In this document: positions 44,650 to 53,734 of the stretch, one piece after another
Layout: the number at the start of each line of letters is the position of its first letter
Numbering within the stretch: position 1 is the stretch's first letter
DNA from: Chroococcopsis sp964623815
GTDB taxonomy: Bacteria > Cyanobacteriota > Cyanobacteriia > Cyanobacteriales > Microcystaceae
Direction of reading: 5' to 3'
Length of the DNA stretch: 64,000 nt
Assembly (NCBI GenBank): GCA_964623815.1
Contig: CAZUVR010000012.1
Coordinates: 1-64,000, forward strand
Notes under the pieces: model-generated
Database searches by the model: none
What the model was told of the DNA's origin: nothing
Seen by the model: the letters and a program-made list of their open reading frames with translations, nothing else
Program-made: the position numbers and the translations under genes

Positions 44650-45743
44650 GCTTCCCCGTTAGAACTTTTTGAATCGGTGGCGATGATGTGAAGATCAATA
44701 TGTTTCTGCCAGATCAGACGCATGAGTTTCTGGGTGAAAGAACCTTTAACTAGATGCTTCCATCGGGATTGACGACTCTCCCCGATAACGATTTGGGTGA
44801 TCCGTTCCCGTTCGGCCACTTCAGCGATCGCTTGCGGTACCTGATGGCTTTTAATGCGTAAGAATCTCCCCTCGAATTCCTTGCACAAACGCTCGCAAGT
44901 CTCGATGTGTAAAGCCTCTTCCTTGGTAAGAAAGCGCTCGGGATTATCGACGAACACCACTAGGAACTCGGCGTTCATATACCCGGCTATCCTAGCTCCC
45001 CGACGTAATAATTGTAAAGAGTTGGGATAGGTGGAGACGCAGACCAAGACGCGCTCGTGAACTGGACAGGATTGACCGAGGAGTGTCGTCGAATTACTGG
45101 CATCCTCTTCTACCGTGTCCGCCACCTCGCGCAGGGCGAGTTCCCGGAGGGCGATTAAATTACGACGTTGGAAAAAATTATTTAAAGATTGCTGAATCTT
45201 CGCGGGGGCGTAAATCTTCCCCTCTAATAATCGTTGCTCTAATGTTTCTGGGGTGACATCCACCACCACCACTTCATCGGCTTCTTCGAGGATGCGATCG
45301 GGGATTCTCTCCCTGACAACCACTCCAGTGATGCGGGCGACGAGATCGTTTAGGCTCTCTATATGCTGGATATTCACCGTGGAATAAACGTCTATGCCTT
45401 GGGATAGGATCGCTTCCACATCTTGATAGCGCTTCTCCCGCTCTGAACCTGGCCCGTTCGTATGAGCCAATTCATCGATCAGTGCGAGCTTGGGAAAGCG
45501 GGCGATGATCGCGTCGGTGTCCATTTCCGAAACCATGAAACCCTCTTTTAAGAGGTTTTTTCTGGGTACTATCTCCAATCCCTCTGCTTTTTCAGTAGTT
45601 TCCTTCCTGCCGTGAGTTTCCAGAAGTCCTATCACTACATCAGTTCCCTGCTTTCTCAGGTTATGTCCCTCTTCTAGCATTTTGTAGGTTTTCCCCACTC
45701 CGGGAGCCATACCGATAAAAATTTTATGTCTTCCCCGTCGCAC
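44650..45743 (-). CDS. kdpD: Short KdpD sensor domain protein (C-terminal end in gap)
   Basis: This is the cyanobacterial form of KdpD, which keeps only the N-terminal part of the E. coli sensor and lacks the kinase. The KdpD domain has a Walker A motif GMAPGVGKT near residue 11 and DELAHTNGPGSERE near 90. A universal-stress-type domain follows (about 235-360) with IVIGESRQSRWKHLVKGSF. About 364 residues are seen before the N run, close to the expected end; the frame after the gap cannot be trusted. A GGAGGAG site precedes the GTG start. It is divergent from kdpA across 398 bases. Confidence 0.88.
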
Positions 45744-46141
45744 TACTATCTCCTCCCGGTCTCGATTTCCGGTAAATCAATTCTATATTATTCCTCGAAT
45801 ATTAACCCGCTCTTAATTAAGATTTAGAATCTTCTAAATACAGATATATATCATTCAAATAAACGACCTAAACGCTTTGTATCTAAAGATATATATGTTT
45901 TTTAAACAAGAGAATAAACGAAAAAATATACTTTGTAAACATTGAAAAAGTCGCTACAATCAAGCCTTAGAGGTAACGTTGATACTTCGTTCAAGTGCTC
46001 GTTGATTATTAGACGAACTCGGCTTTTTATAACGGGTTTATAGTATCAAGCCCTGAAGTTTTCAGATGCCGAAGGCAGGCGGGGCTATCCGCATCGCTAC
46101 TCTCAAACCTTGACTTTAATTCTTTCGGAGTTAATCGACTC
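45744..46141. promoter_or_regulatory. Divergent kdpD/kdpA control region
   Basis: These 398 bases should hold the promoters of kdpD and the kdp operon. The part near kdpD is very AT-rich, with ATATAT runs. The part near kdpA has a possible short stem-loop (GATGC at 46065 with GCATC at 46091). I compared it from memory with the c-di-AMP ydaO riboswitch and saw no convincing match. No coding frame is supported. Confidence 0.4.
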
Positions 46142-48042
46142 ATGTTGCAAGGATGGATTCAAATCGCGCTAACGATAGCTATCGTCGTGGCGATCACCCC
46201 TTTTTTCGGGCGGTATATGGCTAAGGTTTTCTTAGAAAAGAAGACCCTCCTTGACCCGCTCTGGAATCGAGCTGAGAGATTGATTTACGCTCTCATCGGA
46301 GTAAGCGGGAAAGAAAATATGACGGGCCCGCAGTACGCCCGTGCCATTATCTACAGTAACGTGGTCATGGGAGCGCTAATTTTTTGCCTGATCGCTCTCC
46401 AAGGATTCCTGCCGCTTAACCCGACGGGAATTCCCGCCCCGACTTGGGACACCACTTTGCACACTACCATCTCTTTCATCACCAATACCAACCAGCAGCA
46501 TTATTCTGGCGAAACCACTCTCAGCTACGGAAGTCAGATGTTAGGTCTCGGCTACCATATGTTCACCTCGGCCGCGACTGGTTTAGCGGTGGGTATTGCC
46601 TTTATTCGCGGATTGACGGGGCGACCTTTAGGTAACTTTTATGTGGATCTAGTCAGGGCNNNNNNNNNNNNNNNNNNNNNNNNNNNNNNNNNNNNNNNNN
46701 NNNNNNNNNNNNNNNNNNNNNNNNNNNNNNNNNNNNNNNNNNNNNNNNNNNNNNNNNNNTTCGCGGATTGACGGGGCGACCTTTAGGTAACTTTTATGTG
46801 GATCTAGTCAGGGCCATCACCCGTGTTCTGTTACCGATCTCGATCGTGGGAGCGCTCGTGCTTCTGGCCGCCGGTGTGCCAGAAACCTTGGCTGGGCCGG
46901 CGATCGCTCCGACGTTAGAAAATCCCGCCATCAGTCAGGCGATCGCCCGTGGGCCGGTGGCGCACTTCGAGATCATCAAAGAGTTAGGGGAGAATGGCGG
47001 CGGATTTTTCGCTATCAACTCGGCTCATCCACTTGAAAACCCTAACGGACTAGCCAACTTAGTGCAGTTGGTAGCGATCCTCTCGATCCCCTCCTCCTTG
47101 ATCTACACCTATGGTGTTTTCGCCAACAACCTCAAGCAAGCTTGGTTAATTTACCTAATACCCCTCGGTATTCTGATCGGTTTTACTATCATCACGGCGA
47201 TAGGGGAATACAACGGCAACCCCGAGGTTAATGCCCTGCTGGGAGCGGAGCAGGCGGTTAATTATGAGGGCAAAGAAGTTCGCTTCGGATGGGCACAATC
47301 GGCCCTGTACGCGGTGATCACCACCGCTACTATGTGCGGTGCGGTGAACTCGATGCACGATTCCTTAATGCCTAACGGCGGCTTCGTCACCTTATCTAAT
47401 ATGTTCCTACAGATTGTCTTCGGAGGACAGGGTACAGGAACCGCTTACCTGTTCGCGTACCTAATCCTGGCTGTGTTCGTCACGGGGCTGATGGTGGGAC
47501 GTACCCCCGAATTTCTGGGACGTAAGATCGAAAAACGCGAGGTAGTGCTGGCGAGTTTCCTGATCTTAATGGTTCACCCGATCTCGATCTTGATTCCGGG
47601 GGCGATCGCCTTTGCCTTTCCAGATTTTCAAGGAATCAGTAACCCCGGCTTTCACGGATTATCTCAAATTGTCTACGAGTACGCTTCAGCCGCAGCCAAT
47701 AACGGATCTGGATTCGAGGGATTGGGCGATTCCCAACCCTCGCCGATCGCCATCGCCGACGGCGCGACCCCGACGATTACGGGTCTGTGGTGGAATCTCA
47801 GCGCCTGCTTCAGTTTACTCGCCGGACGATATATCCCGATCGTCGCCCTGCTATTACTAGCCGATAGTATGTCCCGTAAACAACCAGTGCCCGTGACAGC
47901 AGGAACCCTCCGCACCGATACTGGACTTTTTACCGGAGTAACGACAGGGGTAATCCTGATTCTGGGTGCGCTCACCTTTTTCCCGGTGCTGGCCCTCGGG
48001 CCGATCGCCGAAGCCTTTCAAATCATGCGTGGAATCGGATAG
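46142..48042 (+). CDS. kdpA: Potassium-transporting ATPase, channel subunit A (split by a false gap)
   Basis: KdpA binds and conducts K+ in the Kdp complex. It starts MLQGWIQIALTIAIVVAITPFFGRYMA, and the N-terminal TNTNQQHYSGETTLSYGSQM holds the first selectivity filter. The later GENGGGFFAINSAHP, FGGQGTGTA and ANNGSGFEG hold other pore loops. An N run at 46660-46759 splits the gene, but the 55 bases 46605-46659 recur exactly at 46760-46814. Collapsing this leaves a single in-frame 581-residue protein of normal length. It is followed by kdpB after 15 bases. Confidence 0.94.
46660..46759. other. Assembly gap (100 N) inside kdpA, overlap artefact
   Basis: The 55 bases on the left side are identical to the 55 bases on the right, so contig ends overlap and the gap represents no missing sequence. 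Confidence 0.95.
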
Positions 48043-48057
48043 AAGTTAGGAAAACCA

Positions 48058-50363
48058 ATGAAAACTAACCGTGAAAATTCTAAATCCTCTCGCCCAGTTC
48101 AAGTTCCGAGGGGGCGCAGAGACGATCGCCGACACACTCCCAAGGTCGAGCGCAAGGGTCTTTACCAAAGAGCCATTCGGCAATCTTTTGTCAAACTCGA
48201 TCCGCGCATCGTAGTCCGTAATCCGGTCATGTTCGTCGTCTGGTTGGGAACGCTCGTCACAGCCCTCGTCACGCTCAACCCGAATTTGTTCGGTACTATC
48301 GCCGCTGACATCGGACAACAACGGTGGCTTAACGGTATCATCACTCTTATCCTCTTCCTGACGGTGCTATTCGCCAACTTCGCTGAGGCTGTAGCTGAGG
48401 GGAGAGGTAAAGCCCAGGCCGATGCTCTGCGCTCGACTCGGAGCGACACCAGCGCCCGAAAAATCCTCCCCGACGGCTCGATCGAGCAGGTCAGTTCCAC
48501 GGCTCTACGGCGGGGCGATCGGGTGAAACTGGTGGCCGGGGACGTAATCCCCGCCGACGGCGAAGTAATTCAGGGGATCGGTTCGGTGGATGAATCAGCG
48601 ATCACTGGAGAATCGGCCCCCGTCTTGAAACAGCCTGGAACTGACATCTCTAGTTCCGTTACCGGCGGTACACGTCTGCTCTCAGACGAGTTGACCGTAA
48701 AAATCACCCAAGATCCGGGACAGGGTTTCATCGATCGTATGATCTCGCTCGTAGAAGGGGCTGAGCGTTCCAAAACACCTAACGAGATCGCCCTAACCGT
48801 ACTTCTAGCCGTGTTAACCCAAGTCTTCCTGATCGTCGTCGCCACGGTTCCGCCGATCGCCAACTATATCGCCAATTTTCTCAACGGTATTTTCGGGGCG
48901 GAAGCGGCGAATAATTTTCGAGCGGGTTCGAGTATTGCTATTCTGATCTCGCTCCTCGTCGCCCTGATCCCCACGACGATCGGCGGTTTACTGAGCGCGA
49001 TCGGTATTGCCGGGATGGATCGGGTGGCCCAATTCAACGTCATCGCCACCTCGGGGCGGGCGGTGGAAGCCTGCGGCGACGTTAACACCCTGGTTCTCGA
49101 TAAAACGGGGACGATCACCCTCGGGAATCGTCTCGCGGATGAATTTATTCCTGCTAACGGTCACAGTATGGAAGAAATAGCCCGCGTCTGTCTGGCGGCG
49201 AGTCTTTTTGACGAAACACCCGAGGGGAGATCGATCGTCACCCTGGCCCGAAAATTGGGGGCGGATTTCGATGCCANNNNNNNNNNNNNNNNNNNNNNNN
49301 NNNNNNNNNNNNNNNNNNNNNNNNNNNNNNNNNNNNNNNNNNNNNNNNNNNNNNNNNNNNNNNNNNNNNNNNNNNNGAGGGGAGATCGATCGTCACCCTG
49401 GCCCGAAAATTGGGGGCGGATTTCGATGCCACCGGGAAAGTCACCGAGGGGATCGAATTCTCGGCACGAACCCGCATGAGCGGAACCGATATAGATGGAG
49501 AGGAGTACCGTAAGGGAGCGGTAGAGGCGATCAAGGGATTTGTCCGCTCCCGAGGGGGTTCTGTCCCCGCAACCCTAGATGAAGCCCAGGAAAGAGTTTC
49601 CCGTCTGGGAGGAACGCCTCTGGCTGTCTGCCGGGGGAACGACATCTACGGTGTGATCTATTTGAAAGACATCGTTAAACCGGGGTTGAAAGAGCGGTTC
49701 GACCAGTTACGCCGCATGGGCGTGAAAACAATCATGCTGACGGGGGATAACCGGATCACCGCCTCGGTAATCGCGGCGGAAGCAGGAGTTGATGATTTCA
49801 TCGCTGAGGCTACACCCGAGGACAAGATCGATGTTATCCGACGCGAACAGTCTGAAGGTAAGCTAGTGGCGATGACGGGAGACGGTACTAACGACGCTCC
49901 CGCGCTGGCGCAGGCTAACGTCGGCCTGGCGATGAACTCGGGAACTCAGGCCGCTAAAGAAGCGGCTAATATGGTGGATCTCGATTCCGATCCGACTAAG
50001 CTCATCGACCTAGTAACGATCGGAAAACAACTGCTAATCACCCGAGGCGCTCTTACTACCTTCTCGGTGGCTAATGACATCGCTAAGTACTTTGCCATCA
50101 TTCCGACGATCTTTGCCGCAGCCGGAATCGGCGCTCTCAACATTATGAATTTGAAGAGCGCTCAGTCTGCGATCGTCTCCGCCCTGATCTACAACGCCTT
50201 GATCATACCCATCCTGATTCCCCTAGCTCTTCGAGGCGTGGGATTCCGCCCGCTCACCGCTGATCAACTGCTACGCCGGAATATTTTGATCTACGGAGTG
50301 GGAGGCGTGATCGCTCCCTTCATCGCTATCAAGTTAATCGATTTAATCCTTCCCCTCTCCTGA
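48058..50363 (+). CDS. kdpB: Potassium-transporting P-type ATPase, subunit B (split by a false gap)
   Basis: KdpB is the ATP-hydrolysing subunit. The phosphorylation motif DKTGTITLGNR, the TGES-type actuator loop (AITGESAPV) and the hinge TGDGTNDAPALAQANVG are intact. An N run at 49277-49376 splits it; the 55 bases 49222-49276 recur at 49377-49431. Removing the duplicate gives an in-frame protein of 716 residues. The N-terminus is a basic extension before the first helix. The gene looks more G+C-rich than the flanking regions of the window. Confidence 0.94.
49277..49376. other. Assembly gap (100 N) inside kdpB, overlap artefact
   Basis: Both flanks carry the same 55 bases (49222-49276 and 49377-49431), so no sequence is missing. 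Confidence 0.95.
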
Positions 50364-50368
50364 ACCCC

Positions 50369-50605
50369 ATGAAACACCTACCCCTCGCCACGGAAAACTC
50401 AACGAGCGCAAGACACCGCCGGAGATTACCCATCTATCTGTTTGTTGCTCTCTGTTTTAATCTGGCCGTCGCCACTATGGTTCACGCAGCTAACAGCGAT
50501 GCGCTCACCCGTTCTCAAGCCTGGTCTTTAACCCTACTGGGATTGGCAACCGTGGCCCTATCGATTTACCTGTTCTTTGTCATATTCCTACCGGAGAAAT
50601 TTTAA
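50369..50605 (+). CDS. kdpG: Small Kdp membrane subunit, KdpG/KdpF-like
   Basis: This 78-residue protein has two hydrophobic segments (about 22-40 and 54-75) and ends LSIYLFFVIFLPEKF, reminiscent of the tiny KdpF peptide. It lies between kdpB and kdpC, exactly where Anabaena has kdpG, and is spaced by five bases before and two after. KdpF stabilises the complex in E. coli; whether this protein does the same is an inference. Confidence 0.78.
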   Translation: MKHLPLATENSTSARHRRRLPIYLFVALCFNLAVATMVHAANSDALTRSQAWSLTLLGLATVALSIYLFFVIFLPEKF

Positions 50606-50607
50606 CC

Positions 50608-51252
50608 ATGAGTTTCGCACGCGAGGCAGGTAGAGCCGTTAGATCTACCCTGGTTCTCTGGGTGATCACCGCCGTGATCTATCCTCTGGTCATGATCGCC
50701 GTCGGTCAGATTCTCTTTCCCTTTCAGGCGAATGGCAGTTTGCTCACCAACAATCAAGGTCAGGTGGTGGGTTCGGCCTTGATCGGGCAACCTTTCAGCA
50801 GCGATCGTTATTTTAATAGTCGCCCGAGTACCACCGCTTACAGTACCGCCGATCCGAAGGCGGATACCGCCAAGATACTACAAACAGGAGTTTCCGGCGC
50901 GAGTAACCTTGCCCCTAGTAACCCGGCTCTGATCGAGCGGATTGCGGGCAAACCCGATTCTGACCCGAAAAAAGCGATCGAGGGCGAAATACCCCGATTA
51001 CGGAAGGCGGGAATTCAACCCACCGCCGATCTGGTGTACACCTCTGGTTCGAGTCTCGATCCCCACATCACCCCAGAGGCGGCGCGGGCGCAGATCGAGC
51101 GGGTGGCGCGGGTGCGAGGATTACAGCCGAACCAAGTGGAGATCCTGATCCTCAAAAACACCGATGGGCGCTTTCTCGGCATCTTCGGAGAACCAGGGGT
51201 CAATGTGCTAAAGCTTAATCTGGCTCTAGATGAACTTCAGAAAAAAGCGTAA
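50608..51252 (+). CDS. kdpC: Potassium-transporting ATPase subunit C
   Basis: KdpC is the single-span subunit that assists nucleotide binding by KdpB. The 214 residues start with a membrane helix (about 14-36). The family stretches follow: SALIGQPFSSDRYFNSRPSTTAY, SNLAPSNPALIERI, YTSGSSLDPHITPEAA and GEPGVNVLKLNLAL. The gene is two bases after kdpG. Its stop codon lies at the edge of a MITE-like element. Confidence 0.95.
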   Translation: MSFAREAGRAVRSTLVLWVITAVIYPLVMIAVGQILFPFQANGSLLTNNQGQVVGSALIGQPFSSDRYFNSRPSTTAYSTADPKADTAKILQTGVSGASNLAPSNPALIERIAGKPDSDPKKAIEGEIPRLRKAGIQPTADLVYTSGSSLDPHITPEAARAQIERVARVRGLQPNQVEILILKNTDGRFLGIFGEPGVNVLKLNLALDELQKKA

Positions 51253-51404
51253 TACCAAATCCTGTTATCAAAGACTACTTATGAAGACGGGGGAATCGGG
51301 AGTCGGGAGTCGGGAATCGCTAATTAACAACGACTCCCTACTGCCTACTCCCCACTCCCGTTTTCTTTTTGGCTTACTTTCAAAAGCAGATTTAGTGTAA
51401 TACC
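51249..51404. mobile_element. MITE-like element with heptad repeats inside
   Basis: The ends 51249-51274 (GTAATACCAAATCCTG...) and 51377-51404 (...GATTTAGTGTAATACC) are imperfect inverted repeats about 25 bases long. The core holds GGGAGTC heptads on the left and complementary ACTCCC heptads on the right. It encodes nothing. The left end overlaps the kdpC stop codon. The hairpin core followed by TTTTCTTTTT may also end transcription. Confidence 0.5.
51289..51370 (+). terminator. Heptad hairpin followed by a T-run, downstream of kdpC
   Basis: GGGGGAATCGGGAGTCGGGA-type units (51289-51319) can pair with CGACTCCC...CACTCCCG (51331-51360), directly followed by TTTTCTTTTT (51361-51370). This is the layout of an intrinsic terminator for the kdp operon, formed by repeat DNA. 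Confidence 0.5.
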
Positions 51405-51456
51405 GATTAGAGAGACCGATCGTACAATGATAGATACGGGAAAACCACCACCTTAG

Positions 51457-52533
51457 ATGTTTATTCTCTCCTCACCCCGGTCTCGCGCCATCAGCCTCAT
51501 ACTCCTGTTATTCTCCCTCGTTTTGAGTTTGGAATTCTCCACTCCCAGTAATTACGTTTTCGGCTATCTATATACGGGCCCCCTCCTGCTAGTGAACGCT
51601 CGTTTCGGTCGAACAGCAACTTTTTACGCGACCCTGATCGCGGCGTTTTTTACCCTTCTCAATCTTTGGATTCCGAGGATAGATGCGATCGCCCCCTCTA
51701 CAGTCGCTAACCGCTCGATCGCCGTCTTGGCTTTACTGGTGACGGGTTTTTTGAGCGAACGCACCCGCAACGCCCGAGAGGCGATCGCTAGAGAACAGGA
51801 ACGACTAAAAACGAAAGAACGATTGCTGGAAATGCAGGAAGATTTCGCCTCAACTCTCACCCACGACTTAAAAACCCCCCTACTCGGGGCGATCGAGGCT
51901 CTTGAGGCTTACCGTCAGGAAAAATTCGGGGCCGTCACGGCAATCCAAGAGAAGATTCTGACAACTTTACTCAGAGGACACCGCGATAGTTTGCAGTTGG
52001 TGGAAACTCTTCTGGATGTCTATCGTAACGAGCGCTCCGGTCTGTCTCTGAAGTTAGCTCCTCTCGATCTCACCCTTCTCATAGAAGAGTCCCTTGCCTT
52101 CCTCGCTCCTCTAGCCGCTAGTTATCAGGTTTATCTGTCCGTTAACCACGGCGATTCTGATTTCCGGCGGATTCTCTGCGTATCGGGAGATAAATTTCAA
52201 TTACAGAGAGTTATCACCAATCTGGTTGTTAACGCCATGAATCACTCCCGTCGGGGGGGGCGGATTGAGATTTCTCTGGAGTCTGGGGTTTCCGCTCATA
52301 CGGTCAAAATTATCGATAACGGCTCGGGAATCACAATCCGGGAGTTACCCCGTTTGTTCGATCGTTTTTACCAGAGCGATAGCGATCGTATGGCTCGGGG
52401 GACGGGGCTGGGACTCTATCTTTCAAGGCAGATAATCGAAGCTCACAGTGGTACTATATGGGCAGAGAACCGTTCCCCTGAACGGGGGGCGATCTTCGCC
52501 TTCCGTTTACCTGTTTATTCCCTTAATATATGA
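51457..52533 (+). CDS. Membrane sensor histidine kinase next to kdp
   Basis: This 358-residue kinase has an N-terminal membrane part of about four helices (residues 10-100) without a large outer loop, then a short coiled coil. The phospho-acceptor is His136 in STLTHDLKTPLL. The ATPase domain has VVNAMNHS, DNGSGI and GTGLGLYLS. The membrane domain resembles that of full KdpD kinases in layout. It overlaps the response regulator gene by four bases (ATGA). Since kdpD here lacks a kinase, this pair is a candidate regulator of the kdp operon. Confidence 0.88.
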   Translation: MFILSSPRSRAISLILLLFSLVLSLEFSTPSNYVFGYLYTGPLLLVNARFGRTATFYATLIAAFFTLLNLWIPRIDAIAPSTVANRSIAVLALLVTGFLSERTRNAREAIAREQERLKTKERLLEMQEDFASTLTHDLKTPLLGAIEALEAYRQEKFGAVTAIQEKILTTLLRGHRDSLQLVETLLDVYRNERSGLSLKLAPLDLTLLIEESLAFLAPLAASYQVYLSVNHGDSDFRRILCVSGDKFQLQRVITNLVVNAMNHSRRGGRIEISLESGVSAHTVKIIDNGSGITIRELPRLFDRFYQSDSDRMARGTGLGLYLSRQIIEAHSGTIWAENRSPERGAIFAFRLPVYSLNI

Positions 52534-53171
52534 CCTCAGTTACGCTGAAAATATTACTTGTGGAAGATGACGAATTATTCCGTCTCGGGCTGGCAGTGCG
52601 TTTGCAAAGAGAAACAGGCCTAGAAATCGTAGCCGAAACCGGTGACGGGGAAACCGCCGTCGAGCTAACCGATCGCCATCCTCTCGATGTAGTTCTCCTC
52701 GACTTGGGTTTGCCGAGAATGGGAGGGCTGGAAGCCTGTCAACGAATTTACGAGCGGCATCCAAACCTACCGATCTTGATTCTTACCTCCCGCGAGGAGA
52801 GAAGCTTAATTCCCCGGGCGATCGACGCCGGCGCCAGAGGTTACTGTCTCAAGGGTATCGCCTCAGAAACTCTCGTCTTGGCGATTCGTTCCTTAGCAGC
52901 GGGGGCTTCCTGGTGGGACGCGGAAGCCACTGATGAAATCCGCTCTAGGTTGTTTCCCTCGGGCCAAGCGAAATCTAATTCCTGCCTGACGGACAGGGAA
53001 CAAGAAATTCTCAGGCTCATAGGTGCTGGACGATCGAATTCGGACATCGCCGAAGAACTTTATATCACAGTGGGAACCGTCCGGGTACACGTTCACGCAA
53101 TTTTACAGAAATTGAGAGCGAACGATCGACGTGAGGCGGTTCTCGTCGCCCGACAGCGAAATCTTATTTAA
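52530..53171 (+). CDS. NarL/FixJ-family response regulator
   Basis: This 213-residue regulator has a receiver domain with the phospho-Asp in VVLLDLGLPRMGG and the lysine in YCLKGIA. A LuxR-type helix-turn-helix follows (LTDREQEILRLIGAGRSNSDIAEELYITVGTVRVHVHAILQKL). It is the partner of the kinase just upstream, with translational coupling. It is not a KdpE (OmpR-type), so a kdp role would mean non-orthologous replacement. Confidence 0.9.
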   Translation: MTSVTLKILLVEDDELFRLGLAVRLQRETGLEIVAETGDGETAVELTDRHPLDVVLLDLGLPRMGGLEACQRIYERHPNLPILILTSREERSLIPRAIDAGARGYCLKGIASETLVLAIRSLAAGASWWDAEATDEIRSRLFPSGQAKSNSCLTDREQEILRLIGAGRSNSDIAEELYITVGTVRVHVHAILQKLRANDRREAVLVARQRNLI

Positions 53172-53187
53172 CGTCTGTTTGGGTTAA

Positions 53188-53406
53188 AAAATTGCCAAGA
53201 CCTTTTATCCTACCTATGAAAAACTGGCTAATCGTTTACAGACGGTAAGTTCCGAGTTGCAAAAGGCTAATTCTCGACTTGAAGAATCAGAAACCGCTTT
53301 AAAATCGGCGATCGCACATCTCCACTCATCAGGCTTAAGTGGGGAGCAAATCGCCTCAATCTTGAATCTACCCACAGACAAAGTGAGCAACTATTTAACC
53401 CCTTAG
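53188..53406 (+). pseudogene. C-terminal remnant of an Rpn/PD-(D/E)XK-type protein
   Basis: An open frame with no start codon reads YEKLANRLQTVSSELQKAN and then IAHLHSSGLSGEQIASILNLP before a TAG. The second part resembles the C-terminal helices of Rpn-type recombination nucleases and related transposase-like proteins, which end with a LHS-GLS-EQIA-LN pattern. The frame is closed upstream by a TAA at 53185. Only about 72 residues remain, so it is a dead fragment. Confidence 0.5.
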
Positions 53407-53522
53407 AAAAAGTGAGCTGAATTAACATAAATAGGGATTGATGGGTTAGCGATCGATTCAATCCCTACACTCTTATGACTATCGTTTTCTGAACAATTCT
53501 GAGTAATTTTATTAACCAAGAG

Positions 53523-53729
53523 TTAGACTGTAATATCTTTTTTGCTTATGACACAATCTTGTAGATACAAATTAATCAGTTCTTCATAAGCGATCCCTTT
53601 CTCTTGTGCTTTTTCTTCAAAATATTCGATAACGTCTATATTTAATGGCAAAGTAATTTGTTTTTTTAAACGTTGAGAAAAAGGATTAGGGCGACTCTTC
53701 ATTTTAGATAAATTGTATTCAGCTTCCAT
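53523..53729 (-). CDS. brnA: BrnA-type antitoxin
   Basis: This 68-residue protein follows brnT by five bases and carries a ribbon-helix-helix-like C-terminal half (KKQITLPLNIDVIEYFEEKAQEKGIAYEELINLYL), typical of BrnA antitoxins that bind DNA and repress the operon. I use the ATG at 53729 (MEAEYNLSKMKSRPNPF); the longer frame overlaps brnT. It should neutralise the toxin by binding it. Confidence 0.85.
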   Translation of the reverse strand: MEAEYNLSKMKSRPNPFSQRLKKQITLPLNIDVIEYFEEKAQEKGIAYEELINLYLQDCVISKKDITV

Positions 53730-53734
53730 AATTT

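Noticed and set aside
46001..46141. Possible c-di-AMP (ydaO) riboswitch before kdpA
   Set aside because: Potassium genes are regulated this way in other phyla, but the conserved core could not be matched by eye.
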